Source of the DNA: Chryseobacterium contaminans
GTDB taxonomy: Bacteria; Bacteroidota; Bacteroidia; Flavobacteriales; Weeksellaceae
Assembly (NCBI RefSeq): GCF_001684955.1
Contig: NZ_MAYF01000312.1
Coordinates: 1 to 64,000, forward strand
DNA length: 64,000 bases
Direction: 5' to 3'
Below, one piece after another: positions 43,335-53,866 of this stretch. The first letter of the stretch is position 1. The number at the start of each line of letters is the position of its first letter. The notes under the pieces were generated by a model. It was not told where the DNA came from, did not search any database, and was given only the letters and a program-made list of their open reading frames with translations. The position numbers and the translations under genes are program-made.

Positions 43335-43342
43335 TAGATTTG
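43335..43342 (+). promoter_or_regulatory. Candidate -7 box for the giant T9SS gene
   Basis: TAGATTTG matches TAnnTTTG. No -33 TTG at the right distance. It would leave a 150-base untranslated leader. Confidence 0.35.
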
Positions 43343-43496
43343 TGTAAATATTAAAATATTAGCTTATGGAATAAAATTATTTTTTTTACTACAGATCTTC
43401 TGTAAAGTGTGAGGTTTCAGAATTATGAACTGGCCTCATGAAATTGGAAATACTATAATTCTTAATTATCGTTATCATTATTAAATTTTAAAAAAT

Positions 43497-46400
43497 ATGA
43501 GTGGACTTTTACTCTGTAAAATGAGCCGGCCTTTTAAGGTGCTCATTGCATTGCTCTGTATGGTCATAGGATTGTCCATACAGGCACAAACCATTACAAT
43601 TGGTACCGGAACGTCAACCCAGAAGTATCCTTTAGGGGCTAGCTGGGGGTTTGAGCGATCTGCGTCTATTTACACGGCCGCTGAAATTGGAACCGCTGGA
43701 AGTATTTTGTCCCTTGGATGGAATTCTACCGGAACTTCAAATATTGGTATGCCGGTGAAAATTTATATAAAACCAGTAGGAACTACAACAACCCTTACAG
43801 CACAAAGCTGGAATACTCTAACTACTGGAGCTACTTTATTATATAGTGGATCAGTAGGACTTATTCCACCAGGATGGTATACTATTCCTTTACAGTTGCC
43901 TTATACTTATAATGGAATAGATAACCTAATGGTTCTTGTTGAGACTAATTATGGTGGTTCCGGATCATTTGCTACAGGAGCGAAACTTACTTATTCTAAT
44001 GTTCCATCCGGACATATGTATATTGAGAAGGATAGTACGCCTCCTACCACCCAAACAGGAACAGTTACGGCTAACAGACCTAATATCCAGATGACTTTTG
44101 GTACACCTCCGGCATGTCTGCCTATGCCTCCTGGAGGAACTTTAAGTACAGGAACCGTTAATGCAACAGATGCCCAAATTAACTGGACTGCGTATGTACC
44201 GGCTCCTGCACAAGGTTATGATATATTTTATAACACAACGAATGTCCCGCCAGTAGCAGGATCTGTACCTAATTTAACAGTTCCGCCAGGAGCTCCTACA
44301 GCTAATATTGGCCCTTTAACCCCATCAACAACATATTATGTTTGGGTAAGAGCCAGATGTAGTGCAACTGAGCAAAGTACATGGTCTACATCATTAGCCT
44401 TTGCTACGCCAGCAACATGTCCGGCGATGCCTACTTCCGGAACAATTACAACGGGAACAATCACACCTACAACTGCAGTGATTAACTGGACTTCATTTGG
44501 TTATACGCCAGCAGAAGGATATGATATCTATTATAATACAACAGGGGCGGCTCCAAATGGAACTACATTACCAATGAAAAATGTGCCATCTGGAACATCA
44601 ACAACAATAAGCCCTTTACTTCCAGATACCACTTACTATGTATGGGTAAGAGCGAGATGTAGTGCTACAGATCAAAGTACATGGAATATTTATCCAAAAT
44701 CATTCGTAACACCACCTACATGTGTGCCGGTTCCGTCAGGTGGAGGCTCATTAACAGTAGGAGCAATGACATCTAACAGTGCTAGTGTTAGCTGGCAACC
44801 GTCACCTTCTGCACCAGCAGGTGGATATGAAATTTATTTCAGCACTTCCAGTACTCCACCAACAGCTACTACCACAGGATTTGTTGTGTCAGGAACAACG
44901 GGTAATTTATCCCCATTAGTACCAGGAACTACCTATTACTGGTGGGTAAGAGCAATTTGTACCCCTACAGATAAAAGTGCATGGGTTGAAGGACCTCAAT
45001 TTCAACTAGGACAAATAGGATTTGGAACTAGTACAAGTACCGAAATGCCTGTAAATTCAAACTGGGGATACAATTATTCTCAGCAAATTTATAAAGCTTC
45101 GGAAGTATCAGCAGCTGTAGGGACAGCTAAATTTATTACTGAACTTCAATTCTATGTAGAAAAACCTGCTCCTGATCAGACTAAATACAATGAATGGGTG
45201 GTTTACATGGGGAATACAACACAGAATAATTTTACATCCACTTCAAACTGGGTACCATTCTCTTCATTGAAACAGGTTTGGTCAGGGACTTTACCAACAA
45301 TGACAGCTGGAACTTGGGTTACTATACCATTGACAAGTCCTTTACTTTGGGATGGAACAAGTAATATTGTGGTTGGTGTAGATGAAAATGTACCAGGCTA
45401 TTCATCAACTCCATATGCTACTTGGAAAGCTTTTGCCGGAGGAACTCCTGAAAGAGGATTACAGTATAGAAGTGATGGTACTAATCCTGATCCTGCTTCT
45501 CCACCATCAGGTACAAGACAGGCAAACATTCCTCAGATTATTCTTAAAGCTATAGAATTGGTAGCTTGTACAACAGCACCTCCTACTAATATTAAAGTAA
45601 ACAGTATTACAGCGAGTACGGCTATTGTTTCTTGGACACCTGCAATAGGAGCAACTTATAAATTACAATATAGACCATCTTCGGGAGGACCATGGAAAGT
45701 AATTGATATTACAACTCCATTAACAAGCAGCTGGCCATTGTATAATTTAACGGATGCAACTCAGTATGATGTTCAGATTGCAACAATTTGTAGTGGAACT
45801 CAGGGAGCATTTTCTCCTAGTACTCAGTTCACGACATTACCTCTTACTTATTGTGCTAATGTACCTCCTGCAGGTACTCCAAGTGGGTATATTGGTAAAG
45901 TAGTTGTTACGCCTACAAATGGCCCGTTAATGGTAAGCAATTCAGGGTATGATGGATATAAAGATTACTCTGCCGATCCTACAAGATTAGTTACATTGGT
46001 TAGAGGTACAACAGGTAATAAAATCAGTATTACTAAGTTCTGGCCTGGAAGTTCATCCAGCTATGGAGTAGGAGTATGGATTGACCTGAATAGAAATGGT
46101 ATTTTTGAGGCAAGTGAAAGAGTAGTTAATGCTACCAGCAGTACTACAAACCCTGTAGGAACTGCAGCAGCCGGATTTACAATAGCACTCCCTCCTGATA
46201 TTGCTACTTATGATGGTACTCTTCTTACCCGTATGCGTGTAGTAATGATGGATGGTACTGTTTCTTCTCCATGTTCATCATTTGGAACATATAATGAAGG
46301 AGAAGTAGAAGATTATGCAGTAAGATTAATTGATCAGCCAGCATGTACAACGAATCCTCCAACAAACATTACTGTTTCAAACATTACCGATATAAGTGCA

Positions 46401-48638
46401 ACATTCTCATGGTTGGCGGCTACTGGTGCTACCTATCAGTTGAGATATAGAGAAGTTGGGACTGCTACTTGGACAACAATTAATACTATACCTGCACCAG
46501 GGAACGTTTATACTGTTCCTGCTACGTCTCCTTTAAAAGAGCAAACAAAATATGAAGTACAGGTATCAACGAAATGTACTACTACTTTCGGAGCTTGGTC
46601 AACTTCAGTGCTGTTTACAACATTACCATTACAGTATTGCCCTGTAACAGGTAGTGGAGATAATGACCACATTTCAAATGTTACGGTTATTTCTTCTAAC
46701 GCAGGAGTGCCGCCTATGAGCAACACTACTGTTCAGAACTCTTATACTAGCTATACAACACCAGCTACCCTTATTACTTTAGATGCAGGATCTAGTGACA
46801 ATAAAATTGTTGTTGCAAAAGGATGGACCGGATCAACAGGTAATGATGCTGTAGCAGTTTGGATTGACTTTGACAGAAACGGACAGTTTGATGCTACTGA
46901 AAGAATTCTTGGTTCTGCAGCCAGTACTACTACACCGGTTACTGCTCTGTTTAGTGTTCCTAGTACAGCTTATGTAGGACCATATACAACTACAATGAGA
47001 GTTGTATTGAAACGTTCATCAGGTACAACTATTCCTACGGCATGTGCCAATGCTATTGATGGAGAAGTTGAAGATTACGCTGTAAGAATCAGACCATGTA
47101 GTAATGTAGCTCCAAATGCACCTACCTTTAATACAATAACACATACAACAGCTGTTGTTAATTTGACTGGTGGCGCTAATACAGTAACCTATCTTGTACG
47201 TTACAGAGTAGCAGGTACTAGTACATGGACGCAAATATATGCTTCTGCAGTATTAGGAAACGTTCCGCTTACTCTTACAGGATTAAGCCCGGCAACAACT
47301 TATGAAGTTGAGGTAGCTGCGGTTTGTGGAGGTACAACAGGTACGGCTACAGCAATTAAAACATTTACAACGAGATGTGATCCTACGCCTCCAACAATTA
47401 CAATAAGTAATATTACTGCTACAAGTGCATTGATTACTTGGAACCCGGTAGTAAATAGTGCAACTTATAAAATGAGATGGAGAAAAGTTGGTGCCACAAC
47501 TTGGGAACCGGAGATTCCTCTTACTACTCCTAATACATATACATTGAATAATTTGGATTCATTTGTAACTTATGAGGTTCAGATTGCTAATCAATGTGCT
47601 GGAGAAACAACTTGGAATAATTATTCAAATTCTAAAGTATTTACAACGGTAAGAATATGTGAAATTGCCCCTCCGGGATTAACAATTACTCAGTTATTGC
47701 CTACATCTGCAGAGGTTACATGGGATCCATATCCAGGTGCAACATATCTTCTTAGATACAGAAAAGTAGGTATTCCAAGCTGGACTGAAGTTCCTATAGC
47801 GGTTAATACTATTATCCTGAATGGACTTGTAGAAATGACGAAGTATGAAATGCAGGTAGTCAATATCTGTAGCGGAAAACCAGGAAACTTTACTCCGCCT
47901 TACTACTTTACAACACCTACAGTAATTTACTGTAAGATGAAATCAGAAAATTCAGCGAGTGAGTATATTTCTAAAGTTTCGGTTATTCCTAATGGAAAAC
48001 CAAAAATGGAAAATGAGTCAAAAGGATCAAGTTATACCGATTATACAGGAGTTCCTAAAACATTTATAGAGCTAATCCAGGGATCTACAGATAACGAGAT
48101 TATCATCGAGAAGAAATGGTTAGGAAAAACTTATAACGAAGGAATTGCAGTTTGGATCGATTTCGATAGAAACGGGGAGTTTGATATTTATGAGAAAATA
48201 TTTACTTCAGCTCCAAATACTACAACTCCGGTATCAGGCAAATTTAATGTGCCGGCAGATGCTTTTGTAAGTACAACAGATTACAAATATGTTGTAATGA
48301 GAGTGGCCATGGAAAGAGATGGTGTTCCTGTGAACTGTGTTAATGTTAAGAATGGAGAAGTTGAGGACTATACGGTAAGAATTTCTAAACCGGGAGTTCC
48401 TAATCCAATTAACCAGACAGATATCCTGATCTATCCTAACCCAGTAAGCTCAGTATTGTATGTGAAAAATATCAGCAAAAAAGCTAAATATAAAATTTAC
48501 AATGCTGCAGGGCAAATCATAGTAGAAGGTATTTTATTAAATAACGAAATTAATGTAACCAAACTGATTAATGGAGTTTATGTAATAGATATTGACGACA
48601 ATGGTAATACTGCTCAAAAGAAATTTATCAAAGAATAA
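43497..48638 (+). CDS. Giant secreted FN3/GEVED protein with T9SS type A sorting domain
   Basis: A 1713-residue exported protein. A signal peptide ends near residue 31 (LSIQAQ). It is followed by a jelly-roll-like module (31-203; FGT- and WGF-type motifs), three fibronectin III domains (204-502), and a second copy of the first module (503-690). Next come one FN3, GEVED domain 1 (about 782-950), FN3, GEVED 2 (about 1043-1200), three FN3 and GEVED 3 (about 1480-1635). Each GEVED domain ends in (G/E)GEVEDY(A/T)VR(L/I). The T9SS C-terminal sorting domain (about 1640-1713; ILIYPNPVSSVLYVKN to KKFIKE) directs export and surface anchoring. No catalytic domain is visible, so adhesion is the likeliest role. 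ATG 43521 is an alternative start. Confidence 0.9.
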   Translation: MSGLLLCKMSRPFKVLIALLCMVIGLSIQAQTITIGTGTSTQKYPLGASWGFERSASIYTAAEIGTAGSILSLGWNSTGTSNIGMPVKIYIKPVGTTTTLTAQSWNTLTTGATLLYSGSVGLIPPGWYTIPLQLPYTYNGIDNLMVLVETNYGGSGSFATGAKLTYSNVPSGHMYIEKDSTPPTTQTGTVTANRPNIQMTFGTPPACLPMPPGGTLSTGTVNATDAQINWTAYVPAPAQGYDIFYNTTNVPPVAGSVPNLTVPPGAPTANIGPLTPSTTYYVWVRARCSATEQSTWSTSLAFATPATCPAMPTSGTITTGTITPTTAVINWTSFGYTPAEGYDIYYNTTGAAPNGTTLPMKNVPSGTSTTISPLLPDTTYYVWVRARCSATDQSTWNIYPKSFVTPPTCVPVPSGGGSLTVGAMTSNSASVSWQPSPSAPAGGYEIYFSTSSTPPTATTTGFVVSGTTGNLSPLVPGTTYYWWVRAICTPTDKSAWVEGPQFQLGQIGFGTSTSTEMPVNSNWGYNYSQQIYKASEVSAAVGTAKFITELQFYVEKPAPDQTKYNEWVVYMGNTTQNNFTSTSNWVPFSSLKQVWSGTLPTMTAGTWVTIPLTSPLLWDGTSNIVVGVDENVPGYSSTPYATWKAFAGGTPERGLQYRSDGTNPDPASPPSGTRQANIPQIILKAIELVACTTAPPTNIKVNSITASTAIVSWTPAIGATYKLQYRPSSGGPWKVIDITTPLTSSWPLYNLTDATQYDVQIATICSGTQGAFSPSTQFTTLPLTYCANVPPAGTPSGYIGKVVVTPTNGPLMVSNSGYDGYKDYSADPTRLVTLVRGTTGNKISITKFWPGSSSSYGVGVWIDLNRNGIFEASERVVNATSSTTNPVGTAAAGFTIALPPDIATYDGTLLTRMRVVMMDGTVSSPCSSFGTYNEGEVEDYAVRLIDQPACTTNPPTNITVSNITDISATFSWLAATGATYQLRYREVGTATWTTINTIPAPGNVYTVPATSPLKEQTKYEVQVSTKCTTTFGAWSTSVLFTTLPLQYCPVTGSGDNDHISNVTVISSNAGVPPMSNTTVQNSYTSYTTPATLITLDAGSSDNKIVVAKGWTGSTGNDAVAVWIDFDRNGQFDATERILGSAASTTTPVTALFSVPSTAYVGPYTTTMRVVLKRSSGTTIPTACANAIDGEVEDYAVRIRPCSNVAPNAPTFNTITHTTAVVNLTGGANTVTYLVRYRVAGTSTWTQIYASAVLGNVPLTLTGLSPATTYEVEVAAVCGGTTGTATAIKTFTTRCDPTPPTITISNITATSALITWNPVVNSATYKMRWRKVGATTWEPEIPLTTPNTYTLNNLDSFVTYEVQIANQCAGETTWNNYSNSKVFTTVRICEIAPPGLTITQLLPTSAEVTWDPYPGATYLLRYRKVGIPSWTEVPIAVNTIILNGLVEMTKYEMQVVNICSGKPGNFTPPYYFTTPTVIYCKMKSENSASEYISKVSVIPNGKPKMENESKGSSYTDYTGVPKTFIELIQGSTDNEIIIEKKWLGKTYNEGIAVWIDFDRNGEFDIYEKIFTSAPNTTTPVSGKFNVPADAFVSTTDYKYVVMRVAMERDGVPVNCVNVKNGEVEDYTVRISKPGVPNPINQTDILIYPNPVSSVLYVKNISKKAKYKIYNAAGQIIVEGILLNNEINVTKLINGVYVIDIDDNGNTAQKKFIKE

Positions 48639-48658
48639 ATAATCTAAATTTTAAATAG

Positions 48659-48690
48659 AATAAGCCTTCAGAAATGAAGGCTTATTTTTT
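48659..48690 (+). terminator. Terminator of the giant T9SS gene
   Basis: A perfect 12-bp stem (48659-48670 with 48675-48686) with a GAAA loop is followed by a T tract. Confidence 0.92.
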
Positions 48691-48887
48691 TGTTCAAATT
48701 TTGTTAAGTGTTAGCAGAATAAATCAACAAATGTTGAAATTTTAATTAAAATAAGCGTTAATTGTTTAATTTTTTCAATTAGTATGATGTTTTATTAGTG
48801 ATTTGATATCTAATAGGTACTAGTGTGTTGTTTATTGTTAATAAAGTGAGTGGGTTTGTGAGATTATACAAAGTTTTGAAAAATATT

Positions 48888-50333
48888 ATGAAGAAAATTT
48901 TTACTTCTTTCTTTTTCCTTGGCTTATTGGTAATGTTTCATGCCCAATGGACTTCCGTAACATTCAAAGGGAAAACAATTCGGGAAAGATCACAAGCCAA
49001 AAGCTTTTATTCTTTGGACATTTCACTGTTAAGGTTTCAACTAGAGAGAGCTCAGGAAACAGGGCACAGAATTGCAACAAACACTTACAGCTAATGTAGG
49101 AAATGCTAATTATGATATAGGGCATTTATTTGGAGATTCAGGAGGAGGAGGAATGGCTGGCTGTATTGGCTGTATTTGTTTAGATCCGGAGTCCTCAAAT
49201 CCATCAACAGGAAATGGGAAAGGTTCAGGATATACATCTCCCTCCAATAGAATATCGCAGGGAGATACATTTGATATCGATTTTGTTGCTCATGAAATGG
49301 GACACCCATTAAGAGGAAATCATACTTTCATGTATCAATATCAAACACCTAATGTACAATTTGAACCAGGATCGGGAACTACCATTATGGGATATGCCGG
49401 TGTAGCCAACGGAAATGCTGCAGGAGCTGGTATTACCCCTTCTCCTGGAGGTACATTTGATATACAGCCCAATAGTGATGCCTATTTTCTAAGAAATAGT
49501 ATTAATCAGGTTCAGACTGTTTTAGTGGCTAGAACGTGTGATATTGAAACAACGGTCACCAATACTCCTCCGGTAATTGGAGCTCTTCCAACTTATACTA
49601 TTCCAAAGGGGACAGCCTTTGTTTTAACGGCTTCTGCTACAGATGCGGAAAACGATCCAATGACATATACCTGGGAACAGGCAGATGCCATGATTAGCGG
49701 TGGGCCTTCTATTGATAATATCAATTTAGGAAATACAATTTCTGGAGTATCGTTTAGATCCTTAATGCCTTCTACAATATAGAGTACAGGGAAATCCTGC
49801 ATCGACTGATGTTTATGTTACCAGTATTCCGTATACATTGAATAATCTGCAGCCTTCTACCACCTACGAAGTACAGGTTGCCGCAAATTGAGGAAAAACA
49901 CCGGGAATATTTACTCCTGTGTGGACATTTATTACAAGATGTGATCCTAGCCCACCAAGTGTTACAGTTGGTAATATTACGACCAATTCCGCAGTAGTTG
50001 CCTGGAACTTGGGGTGGTATTCCCGTAAATTGTCTGAAATTTAATAATGGGGAAGGAGAAGATTATTCTGTAAGGATATCAAGAAAATATAGTCCTAACC
50101 CTCTGAATCAGACAGATGTTCTCATCTATCCTAATCCGGTAAACTCAGTGTTATATGTGAAAAATATCAGCAAGAGAGCAAAATATAAGATTTATGATAC
50201 AGCCGGACAGATTGCTGTAGAAGGTATAATATTGAATAATCAGCTTAATGTAAGCAGGCTTGTCAATGGTGTTTATATAATAGATATTGATGATAATGGA
50301 AACACGGCTCAAAAGAAGCTTATTAAGGAATGA
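48888..50333 (+). pseudogene. Deleted and frameshifted T9SS reprolysin-like metalloprotease
   Basis: Pieces of one secreted protease lie in order but in different frames. They are a signal peptide and start of the propeptide (48888-49075), then the zinc-protease core with YDIGHLFGDSGGGG and the zinc site VAHEMGHPLRGNHTF (49072-49782). Part of an FN3 domain with an internal TGA follows (about 49780-50005), then the end of a GEVED domain (NNGEGEDYSVRI) and a T9SS sorting domain (to 50333). The missing middle of the propeptide, of the FN3 array and of the GEVED domain points to at least three internal deletions. Its last 80 residues nearly repeat those of the upstream giant protein. Confidence 0.9.
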
Positions 50334-50342
50334 TATATATTG

Positions 50343-50372
50343 AAAAAGCCCTCATTTCTGAGGGCTTTTTTG
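50343..50372. terminator. Terminator between the protease pseudogene and coaE
   Basis: An 11-bp stem (50344-50354 with 50359-50369) has T-rich tails on both strands, between convergent units. It is still intact although the pseudogene is decayed. Confidence 0.85.
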
Positions 50373-50403
50373 TATTTAAGTCAGCTGAATTTCTAATGAT
50401 TTT

Positions 50404-51030
50404 TTATTCAATAGCAAAGATCACCTTTTCAGTCTGTTCCTTTAGCTCTTCCAGATTTGTATTATTATAAATGATACAGTCTGCCATTTTTATTTTATCC
50501 TTTTCAGGCATTTGTTTTTCCATAACAGCTTCTACCTCACGGTAGGTTTTATTATCCCTGTCCATTACCCTTTTGATCCGGATATTATCCTCTGCAGTTA
50601 CCAAGAGAGACTTATAGCATTGTCTGTTAAGTCTTAATTCAAATAATAATGCAGTTTCTTTAAAAACAAGATATTTGGTTTGTTGCTTTACCCATTGCTC
50701 AAAATCAATACGTACGGCAGGATGAATGATCTCATTTAACTGAAGAAGAAGATCATTATTGTTGAAAACCTTAGCTGCTACAAACTTTCTGTCGTATAGG
50801 CCATTTGCATCATAAGACTCTTCACCCAGAAGTTCTTTGATCTTAATTTTCAACTCTTCATTGTCATTAACAATATCCTTCGCCCGGTCATCAGAATAAT
50901 AAACCGGAAAACCGAATTCTTCAATAAATTTAGCAACTGTAGTTTTTCCTGAACCAATTCCCCCGGTTAGCCCAATAATCTTGGGTGCGGGTGGCTCGGC
51001 CTGTTGGCCCTCTGAATGTAATTCCTCCAT
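50404..51030 (-). CDS. coaE: Dephospho-CoA kinase
   Basis: A 208-residue P-loop kinase that adds the 3'-phosphate to dephospho-CoA, the last step of coenzyme A synthesis. Walker A is GLTGGIGSGKTTVAK (residues 20-34), and DDRAKDIV and HPAVR are conserved substrate-site segments. An N-terminal extension of about 17 residues (EELHSEGQQAEPPAP) precedes the core. It lies 9 bases after the MBL hydrolase gene, as the last gene of paiB-MBL-coaE. Confidence 0.95.
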   Translation of the reverse strand: MEELHSEGQQAEPPAPKIIGLTGGIGSGKTTVAKFIEEFGFPVYYSDDRAKDIVNDNEELKIKIKELLGEESYDANGLYDRKFVAAKVFNNNDLLLQLNEIIHPAVRIDFEQWVKQQTKYLVFKETALLFELRLNRQCYKSLLVTAEDNIRIKRVMDRDNKTYREVEAVMEKQMPEKDKIKMADCIIYNNTNLEELKEQTEKVIFAIE

Positions 51031-51039
51031 AATTAAATA

Positions 51040-51906
51040 TTAATACCCAAAAACATCATTAAAACTGAACGTTTCGTCAAGTCTTACTCCTTTTTCAGTC
51101 ATTTTAAGGCTAGCGAGCTCATTGTGAGCATCATGTTCAAAGAATAATAAGTACTCATTATCCACACACTGTTTAAGGAATTTTCCCTTTTCTTCCAGTG
51201 TTAAAAGTGGTCTTGTATCATATCCCATCACATATACCTGATTGATGTGGCCAGCAGTAGGGATAAGGTCTGCTGCAAAGACAACCGTCTTTTCCTGATA
51301 CTGAATCACCGGAAGCATCTGTTTTTCCGTATGTCCGTCTACAAAGATGACATCCATTTTCAGATCCGGAGCAAAACCATAATTTCCTGTAGTTGGAAGC
51401 GGCAAAAAGTTGAGCTGCCCACTTTCCTGCATAGGCATAATGTTTTCCTTCAGGAAGCTTGCTTTTTCTCTTGCGTTGGGTTCTGTTGCCCATTGCCAGT
51501 GGTTTTCATTTGTCCAGAATTGAGCATTCTTAAAAGCAGGTCTGTATCCTGTTCTGTCATCATTCCATTCTATAGCGCCACCACAGTGGTCAAAGTGAAG
51601 GTGAGTAAGGAACACATCGGTGATATCTTCCTTCACAAAACCATATTTTTTTAAATTTTTATCTAAAGTATCATCTCCCCAAAGCGAATAATGCCCGAAG
51701 AATTTATCATCCTGTTTGTTGCCCAGACCGCAGTCTACAAGGATAAGTTTTTTTCCATCCTCTATAAGCAGGGAACGGGTTCCCAGTTCAATTAAGTTTT
51801 TTTCGTCTGCCGGATTGGTTTTTTCCCACAAACTCTTTGGGACGACACCAAACATAGCACCGCCGTCCAGTTTAAATTTTCCACATTGTATTGGATATAA
51901 CTTCAT
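51040..51906 (-). CDS. MBL-fold metallo-hydrolase
   Basis: A 288-residue zinc hydrolase with the metallo-beta-lactamase motif THLHFDHCGG, further ligands in VDGHTEKQM and AADLIPTAGH, and HDAHNE near the C-terminus. It has no signal peptide. The overall shape (VDCGLGNK early, then the HxHxDH) resembles the lactonase-like branch, some members of which open homoserine lactones, but the substrate is not evident. It lies between paiB (12 bases) and coaE (9 bases). Confidence 0.88.
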   Translation of the reverse strand: MKLYPIQCGKFKLDGGAMFGVVPKSLWEKTNPADEKNLIELGTRSLLIEDGKKLILVDCGLGNKQDDKFFGHYSLWGDDTLDKNLKKYGFVKEDITDVFLTHLHFDHCGGAIEWNDDRTGYRPAFKNAQFWTNENHWQWATEPNAREKASFLKENIMPMQESGQLNFLPLPTTGNYGFAPDLKMDVIFVDGHTEKQMLPVIQYQEKTVVFAADLIPTAGHINQVYVMGYDTRPLLTLEEKGKFLKQCVDNEYLLFFEHDAHNELASLKMTEKGVRLDETFSFNDVFGY

Positions 51907-51918
51907 ATATATTTTGAT

Positions 51919-52530
51919 TTATTTCTTTATTAATTTCATTTTCTCAGCAATTTTCTGAGCTTGTGCATCTGATTGCTCCAGATGAGAAATGATATTGTTA
52001 AAATCATTCTCCTTTCTGTTCTGAGACAGTTTTTGCTTGATAAATATTTCCGTTGGAATCACTTTGATCCCAAAAGCACCTTTCATTTCCTTTTCCACAA
52101 ACTCTCTTCCCATATCTTTTACCATCATGGGACATTGCTGAAAATTTTCATATTTTGAGGTTAATTTCTCCAGATGAGTATACAGCTCATCCTGATTCAT
52201 CAGCTCTACTTTTCCATAGATCTGTACCGCTTCATAGTTCCAGGTAGAAACATTGATGTGGTCATACCAGCTGCTGGAAATATAAGTATGAGCTCCCAAA
52301 AAGTCACATAACACTTCATCACCATTTTTCAGGATTTTGGCCTGTGGATTAGCTCTGGAAATATGAGTTTCAATATAAGGATTTTCCGGATCACTTTCAT
52401 TCAGCATCATCATGGAATGTGTGGCACGGATTTTATCAACAGAAGAAATGAGTAATGCAAAGGAATTTTCTTTGATAATCTCTCTCATCACTTCCAGATC
52501 TTCACTTCTGTACAATTTAGGAACAAACAT
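51919..52530 (-). CDS. PaiB family FMN-binding negative transcriptional regulator
   Basis: A 203-residue protein starting MFVPKLYRSEDLEVM, with LISSVDKIRATHSMMML, THISRANPQAK and HTYISSSWYDHINVSTWNYEAVQIYG. This closely follows the PaiB/Protease synthase and sporulation regulator family, which has a split-barrel flavin-binding fold. The Bacillus member acts in sporulation control; in flavobacteria the role is unknown, and it could be an FMN enzyme. It is first of a three-gene unit. Confidence 0.9.
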   Translation of the reverse strand: MFVPKLYRSEDLEVMREIIKENSFALLISSVDKIRATHSMMMLNESDPENPYIETHISRANPQAKILKNGDEVLCDFLGAHTYISSSWYDHINVSTWNYEAVQIYGKVELMNQDELYTHLEKLTSKYENFQQCPMMVKDMGREFVEKEMKGAFGIKVIPTEIFIKQKLSQNRKENDFNNIISHLEQSDAQAQKIAEKMKLIKK

Positions 52531-52592
52531 AAATTAGCAACTCTCTTTATAATATTAAACTCAAAGCATTTAACCAAAATATTGAACCTTCA

Positions 52593-53615
52593 CTAAAAAA
52601 GTTCTCCTGGATTTCTTGGCCTTGAAATATTTAAATGCTGATAAGCTTTATCAGTAACCTCTCTACCTCTCGGAGTTCTGATAATAAACCCTTCCTGAAT
52701 CAAAAACGGTTCATAAACCTCTTCCAGAGTCTCCGGATTTTCTCCTATAGATGTAGCCAAAGCAGAAATTCCTACGGGTTTTCCCTTAAAATTTTCAATC
52801 ATGACGCGCATGATCTTATTATCCATTTCATCCAATCCAAACTCATCTACATTAAGAGAATCCAAGGCATATTTGGTAATCTTGATCTCAATTTCTCCAT
52901 TTCCTTTAATCTCAGCAAAATCACGTACCCTTCTCAGTAATGCATTTGCAATTCTTGGAGTTCCACGGCTTCTCCTGGCAATTTCAATCGCAGCATCTTC
53001 ATAAATCACTACTCCTAAAACTCTGGCGCTTCTTTGAATAATGGTTGATAAAAGTTCAATAGAGTAGTACTCCAGTCTGCTTTGAATTCCGAATCTGGCA
53101 AGCATCGGTTTGGTAAGCATACCGCTTCTGGTAGTTGCGCCCACTAACGTAAAAGGATTCAGCCCAATTTGTACACTTCTTGCGTTAGGTCCTGTTTCCA
53201 GCATGATATCAATCTTATAATCTTCCATTGCTGAATACAGGTATTCTTCCACAACAGGAGACAAACGGTGAATTTCATCAATGAAAAGTACGTCATTTTC
53301 TTCCAGATTGGTTAATAAACCAGCTAAACTTCCCGGTTTATCCAATACAGGACCGGAAGTAATCTTACAGTTTACTCCAAGTTCATTGGCAATAATATTG
53401 GCTAAAGTTGTTTTCCCTAAACCTGGAGGACCATGCAAAAGGACATGATCAAGGGCACCACCACGTCTTTTGGCGGCTGTCACAAAAACCTCAAGATTTT
53501 CCAGCGTCTTTCTCTGTCCCGCAAAATCTTTAAAGCTTTGGGGACGAATTTGTTCTTCCTGCATCAACTCCTCCCGGGAGTAGTTTTCCTTATCTGGATG
53601 TAAAAAATCTGGCAT
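52593..53615 (-). CDS. ruvB: Holliday junction branch migration ATPase RuvB
   Basis: A 340-residue AAA+ motor that drives branch migration with RuvA. It has Walker [13 protein letters not shown] (about 63-74), Walker [12 protein letters not shown], the RuvB-specific [19 protein letters not shown], sensor 2 [20 protein letters not shown], and a winged-helix C-terminus ending [12 protein letters not shown]. The length equals the usual RuvB. It is monocistronic here; ruvA and ruvC are not in the window. Confidence 0.97.
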   Translation of the reverse strand: MPDFLHPDKENYSREELMQEEQIRPQSFKDFAGQRKTLENLEVFVTAAKRRGGALDHVLLHGPPGLGKTTLANIIANELGVNCKITSGPVLDKPGSLAGLLTNLEENDVLFIDEIHRLSPVVEEYLYSAMEDYKIDIMLETGPNARSVQIGLNPFTLVGATTRSGMLTKPMLARFGIQSRLEYYSIELLSTIIQRSARVLGVVIYEDAAIEIARRSRGTPRIANALLRRVRDFAEIKGNGEIEIKITKYALDSLNVDEFGLDEMDNKIMRVMIENFKGKPVGISALATSIGENPETLEEVYEPFLIQEGFIIRTPRGREVTDKAYQHLNISRPRNPGELF

Positions 53616-53866
53616 TAATTCATTTCATTTACCTCAAAGATAGCAAATTTAGACTAAGATTGAAATGAAGATTGAGAAAAGGTGGATTTGAAACAGAGAT
53701 TACTTTGAAAGCTGAGGTTTAGACTGAGATTAAGAACAAAATTGAGATATTTTAAGTATTTTTGAGAGGAAAATTAAAATTTGAATGATTTGATTTTGAG
53801 CATATCCTTTACTTGATTGGAATCGCAGACAGAAATCATTCACTTTCTAACCTTTAACCTAAATAA

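Larger units (their letters stand above)
42921..43496. other. Long AT-rich upstream region of the giant T9SS gene
   Basis: About 575 bases without a gene. It contains a 7-bp hairpin (43068-43089), a perfect 10-bp inverted repeat (43171-43193), and a -7 box TAGATTTG at 43335-43342 that would give a leader of about 150 bases. No open frame of note. Confidence 0.5.

Noticed and set aside
43497-48638. CRISPR-like or tandem DNA repeats in the large gene
   Set aside because: The repetition is at protein level (FN3 and GEVED domains) with strongly diverged DNA, not regular repeats and spacers.
53636-53800. Purine-rich AGATTGA/GAGATTA pattern between ruvB and hutI
   Set aside because: Looks like low-complexity drift; the unit length is irregular and no clear repeat or operator could be defined.
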